A stretch of 64,000 nucleotides of DNA, taken from positions 1 through 64,000 of the forward strand of contig JAVBNF010000033.1 of assembly GCA_031551725.1 (NCBI GenBank), in the 5' to 3' direction. Positions 52,201 through 61,200 of this stretch are shown piece after piece. A program made the translations under genes and the position numbers. Source of the DNA: JAVBNF01 sp031551725 (lineage in GTDB: Bacteria > Bacteroidota > Bacteroidia > Bacteroidales > P3). A model generated the notes under the pieces. That model had not been told where the DNA came from. It did not search any database and saw nothing but the letters and a program-made list of their open reading frames with translations. Every line of letters begins with the position of its first letter. The stretch's first letter is position 1.

Positions 52201-55200
52201 CGGCTTCAAGAAATTGATAATCGGTTCCATCAAATTCTTCCCAATCGAAACTTACAAGGTCTCCACTATCCGTTTTAATAGTAATTGTTCCATTGATAGG
52301 GTATGCAGTGTTGTACGGAGTCACTAATATTTGCGAATCGGGAACAGAACTAATACCTAAAGATTGCGTGAGATGTAATGTCATCGGTCCGCTTTCAGCA
52401 CTATCTTGCGTACTTGCAACATAAGCTCTTACGATAAACGACATTCCGTCTGTAAGTGAACTTACCGGTTTAGCAACAAACACTGAATCCAAGCGAGTAT
52501 AAATTCCACCAATATTGATTTGCGTATAGCCGACATCTGTCGGTTTTTTGCTAAACCATTTATAGGTGATCGGATCGCCGGTCGGAATTACTGCATGTAC
52601 TTCCAATTTAAGCGAGTCTTCCAGTTTACAAATAGTTGTGTCTGGCTCTAAATTCAAGTCAAAAGCAATACTAAACGAAACTTTCAGCATCATAAACACA
52701 GTTGTGTCACGACCACAGTTCCCACTCACTCTGCAAGAGTACCAAGTGGAATCCATGGTTGTGCCTTGTCCGGAAGCAACCGTAACCGCAAGCGTATTTG
52801 TTGAGCCCGGCTGCGGAGTAGGTGCATTCGTCGAATCTTTTCCATGCGAACACCAAGCATATTGAGCCGCATTGGATGCTCCTACGGTAAAACTTCCGCT
52901 TGCTCCTTCGGCTACTTCAATTGGATGTGTACATGAAGTGATCTTCGCTTTCGGATTAACGGTAAGAACTGCAGATACCGTACGAACGGTATTACAATAA
53001 TCGGTAATATCACAACTATAAGTTCCGGCAGCACTAACAGGCGCACCCGAAATTTTAAGAGTGGCTGTACCTTGGCCGGAATAAACCGCCGTGTTAGAAA
53101 TAGCAGTACCATCTTTCTTCCAGCTGTATTTAAGATTATCGCCGGCAGTAACTTGAATCGCAAACGAAGTTGTATCGCTTTCGCAAATTGTTTGATCTGT
53201 CAACGGGCTGAAAACAGCGGTGTCTTTAACCGTCAAGAACACAGCCGGAGATATCGCCGGAGTACAGCCATTACTAACTGTCACACGGAACTGTTTGCCA
53301 TTATCTGCTTTTTGAGCCGGAGAAATAACAAACGAGTTGCCATTGCCAACGCTGTCGTATTGTGGAACACTATTATCCCAAAACTCCCACTTGTAAGCAA
53401 GCGGAGCACCGCCGGTCGCTGTTACGTTGAACGTTGCAGTTTTGCCTTCGCATACAGTATCGTTCGTCGGTGCAACGGTAATTGCCGGGTTCGCCTTCAC
53501 GCTTACGGTGAGCGTATCACTCGCCCTACCCGGCAATGTGTAGCTATGCGTCGGCGTTAACATACATCGATATTTGTAACCGTTCATGGCAGCACCCATT
53601 GTTATCGTGAGTTCTTTGGTTGTTATTCCCGAATAAGCGCCTCCCGAACATGGTGAAAAAGCCCCACCTGTGCTAACTTGCCATTGATAAGCAATGCTTC
53701 CGCCGCTTGCAAACCCAATTGCATGCGGATCGACAGCTATTTTCACAGTTGCTCCTTCGCAAACAGCGGTATCTTTAAATGCAATTTTCGGATCTATCGA
53801 AGGCAGCGAGTCGTAACATTTTACAGATGCGTTAATCGTATCAATAGAACCAAAAGCATCCTTCACAACTACGTAGAATTTCACATTTCCGGCATCAACC
53901 AAGTCTTTGGTAACGCTGTAACGCAATGTGTCGGTACTTTGTCCGCTCTTGTATGTAGGTCGAGGTGTTGTATTCGGATCTGCCAAGATATTCCCACCGA
54001 CAGTGCCGAATTTATTGGCTGCGACTTTCGCATCATTCACAAACCATTCGTATTGCAGCCCGTCGCCGGTAGCTCCAGACACGTATGCTTTTGTTAATGT
54101 TCCGGTATCTTTGTCATAATCGTAGAAACCACACTGGGCAACGACAACTCCCGGATTAAATGCTCCTTTGTGCAGCACTTTAACAACTACGGTTGTGTCT
54201 TTTTCACATTCGGTTTCCAAAATACAACGGTATTTGTAGTTTATTTTCGTCGGTTCCGTATGTCCGGCAGATAAAACGACCAATGTAGAAGAAGTTACTC
54301 CGGTATAATCGCCTCCGGAACAAGGGCTCCAACTGGTTCCGCCATTTGTCGAAACTTCCCATTTATAGTTTTTTGTTGTACATTGATCAGCAGTATATGT
54401 TGCCGTGAATGAAGCAGAAGCCGAGGCTACCACCGTTGTATCATGCGGTTGCAACGTAATTGCAATGGTATCTTTCACCGTCATTTTCAATGTATCCGAA
54501 TAAGTATCTACTCCACAACCTAAAGTTGCAACAACAGCACGAAAATCGGTCGCCTTTTTGATATTCGCTGTATATGTAGTATTCGTGTTGGCAATATCTG
54601 TCCATGTATTCGTTCCGGCAGGGGACGATTGCCATTTTAGAACATTACCAACATGATTTTTCAACGTAATCACGAAATTTGTATTCTGACACTCCGGATT
54701 ATTCGGTGTTGAAAGATTTCCTCCTTTGGCATTCGGCGTAACCATCAAATAAGCGGTATCGCTGTACACGGCCGGACAAGCGCCGTTTGTTACCGCCACA
54801 CGGTAATAGCCGGAGTCTGCCAATAAAGCGCCGCCTGCAGGAATCGGATACGTGGTATCATTAACCACAGCATGATTGGTAATTGCTCCCCATGAAGTTT
54901 TATTTTTACTGAAACTCCACGTGAATGAAGTGCCTTTGAAACCTTTTAAAATAAAGGCATCCGGAGAACCGGCCACACAGACCGTATCGCTGTTCGGAAT
55001 AATTTTTCCGCCTTTGGAAACCGAATCTACCCGCAATACCGAAGATTCCATAGACGTGTCATTGGTAGCTCCCGTGTTATATTTATAAGCTATTTTATAC
55101 TTATAATAACCAACTGCCGGATTGCTGCCGGGTTCAGTCGTCATGGTAGTCGCGGTGCCGATGGCACCCACGGTCGTCCATGCTCCCCATGTTGTATTAT

Positions 55201-58200
55201 CCGCACTGTATGAACGAAGCCATTGAACAGTGTTGGTAGGACTCGGAGAAGGAACTCCTGCACCGAAAGATGCTGTAAGGGTTCCAAAAGAATTTGCCGT
55301 TTGACAAATAGGATCGCCTCCCGCAATAATAGCTTTGTTTGCAGGCTTAATCACAAAACGAATGGTATCCGAATAAACATCCGGACAAATGCCATCAGAC
55401 GTTTTCACACGGAAATACAAAGTATCCAGTGTTGGGATAGTACTATAAGTATTTGTAACCCCCCCTCCTGAAACAGGACTTGAAAAATCCCATGGATTTG
55501 GCGTTGTAGTATTCACCTTTGTCAACTGCCACGTTCTTGTTACTGTTGAGTTCGTTTGAGCAGTTGTCGTGGAACCAGATAATGTCATCGTTCCGGTTGT
55601 TGTACCTTGTGTAATAGTGGAGTCTTTTGTATTTGTCAAATTCCTCAAGCTGCCCGCTACCAAGTGTGGATTTATCTTAACTATTTTCAATACTGTTGGC
55701 GAACTCACGGCACAACTTCCCAAAACTCCGTTTTGACGAAGCACTGCATAGAAAGTATCACTAATATTTACCCCACCGTTTTTCAATACCGGATATTTCT
55801 TAGAGGCAGGCAATGCATTAACCGGAATGGTATCAATCCATTTTGCGCCGTTCCTTATATATAAGGTATCACCTTTCACATTTGCAAAGGTGATGGTAGT
55901 ACTGTCTTTTTCACAAATAGTAACAGTCGCATCTTGTGTAGGTGCAGGCAAACTGGGCGCAATATGGAAACGGGCCGTATCGGATACTTTGCCCCAATCT
56001 TGATACGTACATGGCGGTGCTCCGATTGGCGTGTTTTGAGTACATCCGGGGTTAATCAAAATAGCCCTCAACAACGTGGTGGAAACTCCTACCGCCGCTG
56101 CCGCTGTTGCAGCAGATGTTTTCGAGGTGCTGTCGCCAACAGTAATGTTTGTCCATCCTCCTGTTGCCGAATCGCGTACAGACCAAATATATTTGGTTGC
56201 ATTCGTATCATTTGTAATTTTTGCTTGAACCGGCGTACCACCATAACATACAGTTGTATCTTTCGGAGTGATTTTTCCACCCGTTGGCAATGGCCATACT
56301 TTAACAGTGGGGAAGGTAATCGTGTCGCTTGAACAACCTTTGAGACTGTCTTTAGGAGGGAAATAAGCCCTTATCCGGAAAGTGTAAGTAGAATCAACTT
56401 TCAAGTTAGCACAAGGCATAACAATTCGGGGGTTTGAGCTGGCACGAATATCTTGCTTACCCGGAATGGTATCGAAATTGCCGTTGGCTGTTTTATATTC
56501 CCAACCAAAGAAACCCCTGTAGGAACAATCGGATTCAAGTTGATAAGTGACAGTGCTCTTCTCACATAAATTGCCGTATAAAGAGCCTGCTTCATTAATC
56601 GTTCTACCCGAGAATTTTGCTTGTGCAAGTGCTACATAAGTAAATATATCACTATACATCGTGTCGCAGCCCGGCATCGGATACATGATCCGGAAATAAT
56701 AATTAGTGATCGAATCTGAAACGAGCGTTCCCATAAGAACATCATAATTCGGCAACTTTATCCCTGGTTTTACCAAAGAGAAATCAGATAGTGTTTTACC
56801 ATATTGTATACGTCCTTCCGCATTTTCATTCCGTATCTTTGCAACGATATCTTTACAGGTTGTATCCGTTTTTTTCGGATAAAAATCGCCGGAAGTCGGA
56901 CGCAAATTGTAACGAAGTGTATCTTTCGTTGAATCTATACGGGCGGCACATATACCGTTATCGAGGTAAATATAGATAATATAAGAACCCGAATCTGAAA
57001 TTGTAATCGGATACAAAGTGGTATCTCCCGGAGTAAACGGTCCGGGCAACCAAGTAATATTCGCAGGAGTGGCTGGTAGCTGAATCCTTCGATAGCCCCA
57101 TTTTTTCAATGCTCCACGTGTTCCGGAAACGCTTACCCTAATTGTAGAATCCTGACAAGTAACTTTCCGATCGAAATTAAATGTTGTTTTTCCAAGCGTA
57201 TCTTTTACCAACAACTTCGCAGTATCAGAAAGTACAGCCTTACATCTGCCATTTTTCACCCACATGCGATAATAATAGGTTGCAACGGTAGTATTTGTTG
57301 CCGGCGTAAGAGAAACGGCTGATGCGCCAAAAACACCCGGTACACCCGGAGAAACCTCCGGCGCCCTTTGGAAGATCGAATCTTTACCTCTTTTATTAGT
57401 AACAGCATACGTAAAGTTTACTTTGTTGAAACAGAATGCCGTATCTTTAGGCAAAAGTTTTCCACCAATACTCAGAGAGTCAACATGCAGCATGAATGGC
57501 TGTGAATATTTCGACGGACAAATACCGCTTTGAACTTCCGCACGATAATACATATCTTGGGCTGTTACATGGGTGGGCTTAATGGTAAATGAACTCGTAC
57601 TGCTCACAACTGTCGAATAATCTACACCGTCTGTTGAACTATACCACTTCGTAGCTGTTCCTTTCGGAAAAGCCGTAAGGTACATGTCAATTCCACCTGT
57701 CCAATTTTCGCAAACCGAATCTTTCGTACTGTGGTCGCCTTTACAGGCTTGCCCTCCCCACGATGTATCAACAATAAAAATAGAGTCAATGCTATAGGCA
57801 GAGGCTTCAGGACCGGTACAAGTGGAATCGTTTCGCGACTCTACACGATGATAATGCCATATGCCAGCCACTCCCACCGTTGCAGTATTCGTTCTTGTCG
57901 CCGGAGGCGAAACCGGATAATGTGGCCCAAAAGGATCCCATGTGCCTGTGCCTACGAAAAAGTGGCTAAACCGTACATACGCACCATTTCCACCTGTCCA
58001 GCTAATCTGATAGCCGGTAGTAGGCATATCCGCAAAACAGACGCTATCTGCAGGGTTTCCTCCAACCATTATCTTAATGGCAGAAGGAATAGTAGGCTTG
58101 CTTACTACGTTAACACCCTTAGGATCTGAAGTGTCTACACAAAAGGCTGTTGAATATGCACGTATTTGGAAGAAAGAATCTGTCGATTGAAGCGTATACG

Positions 58201-61200
58201 TATAATTCGGAGCAGGTCCTGTTGGTATGGGCGTTAACGGAGACCATGGCGAAAAGATATCCTTCCTTCGTTGGAAAATCATCGCTGTTGATCCGGTATT
58301 CCTCAGATTTAAGTTCACCACTGAAAGCGGACATTGAGTCGTGTCGGTCGACTTTACGAAAGTGGCTTTTATCAAATTAACGACTTTTATTTTCTCTCCA
58401 TTGGAAGAATCAGATACACAGCCGGCGCTGTTTTTTACAATCGTTCTTATGGTTTTACCGGAATCTGCAAAAGCAGGAGTCCATATCAAAGTGTCGGCTT
58501 TGTTGGTACTGTAGCCTATCGGCGTTATCAAGGTGCCGTTTTTGAAATAGAATACTGTATCTGTTGCCAACAAAGCAGGTGTAACCGTAATTTTCAACTT
58601 CGATGTTTTTCCGTTACAAACATCTGCAATAGTTGATAATGTAGGGGTACTCGGTTTTGATAAATACACCGAATCAATGTTGCTATAAGCAGAAGCAGTC
58701 GTACAATTTGTATCATGACGAGCTTCTACCCGGAAATATCTCCATCCTGTTACGTTTGTAAATGGAAAAGTATAGGTATTCGTAGTCGTAACAGCCTGGT
58801 TGTTCGAATTATTCGTAATTGCAATTTTGGTTAATCCCCATGCAAAACGCACATACTTAGCATCCGATCCGCTTGCCGTGAGGGCTATATTCACAGGAGT
58901 GGTTGTTCCTTGCGGCATACATAGCGTATCTCTCATTTTTGTCACCGTCAATGCACCACCGTTGGTCGGCGTACGCGACACATTGATAATCTTTATATCC
59001 GAAGTATCGGCACAAGCACTACCCGTTGCGAAAGCACGCAATTTAAAAACGGTATCTGTTGCAGGAACAACATAAGAATAAGTAGGAGGCGCTCCCACCA
59101 AGCCCGTGCCTGACGTTAGAGTGGTCCATACAGGAACTGTTTCCGAATACTTTTGCAAGGTGGCATTCACATCCGTATAAACCTTAATCGTCGCTAAAGG
59201 ACAAGGAGTTGAATCAACGGTTGTAAATTTAGGTTTCACACTCGGATTTACGGTAATCGTTTTGGGTGAAGAAGAATCCGAAAAACAACCGCTATTGTTT
59301 TTCACAACCACTTTAATAGTTTTGTTATGATCGGTAGACTGCGGCTGCCATGTGATGGAATCGACCGTAGCCGAACTCTTGGTTTTACCAATTAAAACAC
59401 CGCTTGTAAAATAAAAGACAGAATCGCCTGCAACGATTGGTGATACTTTAATTACTTGATTCAAATTTGCACATGCCAATCCGTCGGGATTCAACGTAAT
59501 GGTTGTTGGAGCCGTAGGTTTTGGCCAAACGCGCAAGGTATCACCTTTAAATATTGCCGAACAGCCCGTTGCCACAATAGTAACATTCACACGCACGGTA
59601 TCCCAACCGGAAACACCCGTTGCAGCTGGAGTGTATGTATGAGTCGGCAAAGTTCCTGCAGCGTTGTTAAGTCCGCCGCCGCTTGTATTCCAAGTGTATT
59701 TCGCCGTAGTTCCCGTTGTGGGAGTTACTGTTGGTGTAAATACGGTACTACTGCCTGCACAGATAGATTTATTTGAAACCGTCAGACCTGTAATCACAGG
59801 TACAGGTTTAATCATCAAGCTGTCTGCTGTTGAGTTAACACTGGTATTGTATACAGCCCGATAATAGAAAGTATCCAAACTCTTCAAAATCGTATTACCT
59901 ATATATAAGGTATCCTTATTGGATGAAATCGTATAGCCTGCTCCAACAGGAGTAAAACTTCCGGTCGAAGATGTTGTAGAAACTTCCCAATGATCCACTG
60001 CTCCGCTGGTTCCTTTAAACACAACCCAGTTAGGAGTGGTGTCGTTCCGGCAAATATTTTTATTGTTCACAGCTACTGCTGAAGCTGCGCACACTTTCCA
60101 TTTAACGACTATGGAAGAGTCGGGCGAAGGACAGGCCAATGCTGTTGAGCTATCGCGAACAATCACTTTATAAGTGGCGCTTGCCAATGAGGCAATGTTT
60201 AATGTATTCGTTTTAGTCCCCGTAAGTCCTCCTGTGCCCTCTATCAAATCAGTACCTCCAGAATTCTTCCATTGATAGCCATAAGGGCCGCTGCCACCGG
60301 TACCAGAAGCCTTTAGTTGTTCCGGCATAGTGGTACAGGTATCATTTAAAAATTCTTGTGAAGGATTGGCTTTCGGAACAAGCGCAATTTTTATGTTTTT
60401 AACAGTATCACTGGAGCAACCGGTGGTATCATTAAAAACTTTTACATGAATAGCATAAGTTCCACCTGCCACCTGCGGAGCTCCACTACTAAGCAAGCAA
60501 CTGTCGGAGTTAGAATACATCGGCGTTGTGCTGGTATTCAGATACCAGTTGGATTTATAGCCGGTGCCAACCGGTGTCACTTTCATACGGAAATTGCCTG
60601 AATTATAGCACTTCAATGTGTCTGTAGTTGCAGTAAATTTGGCTCGGGCGGGCAATGGTTCAAACCATACACGAACAATATTAGAAGTTTCAGATCTTCC
60701 ACTAGTAAAGCGACCAACCATACGAATATAGTTTGTGTCTTTTTTTGCTGTGGAAACAAGTGCATTGGAAGAATTGACGACCACACTCATATATGGGAAA
60801 GTTGTAAAACTATTTAAATCTGTCCAAACACCACCATTTTTCGCATTCTTAATCTGAAATATATTTGATATTGCATTCATTCCGGTGGAAGCTTGTATTG
60901 TTGCAGCACCGGAAGGTCCACAAATCATGGTGTCTTTGAAAATATGGCCAATACTATCTCCGCCGGGAACAATTACATGCGAAATAGCTGAAGTTTTAGC
61001 CAAACAATTCGGCACATTCGGATAACTATATTCAATCCAATAATCTGTATTAACAGAATCGCGAACCCTAAAAGTACTTACATAATTTGAGATATTTTCC
61101 GTACCGGTCATTTTTAATATTGTGGTATCGGCAATGTCATTAGCCCCTCTTGCTGTTAAAGCACCCGTATATGTATACTGGTAACCTGCTGTAGCATTTG

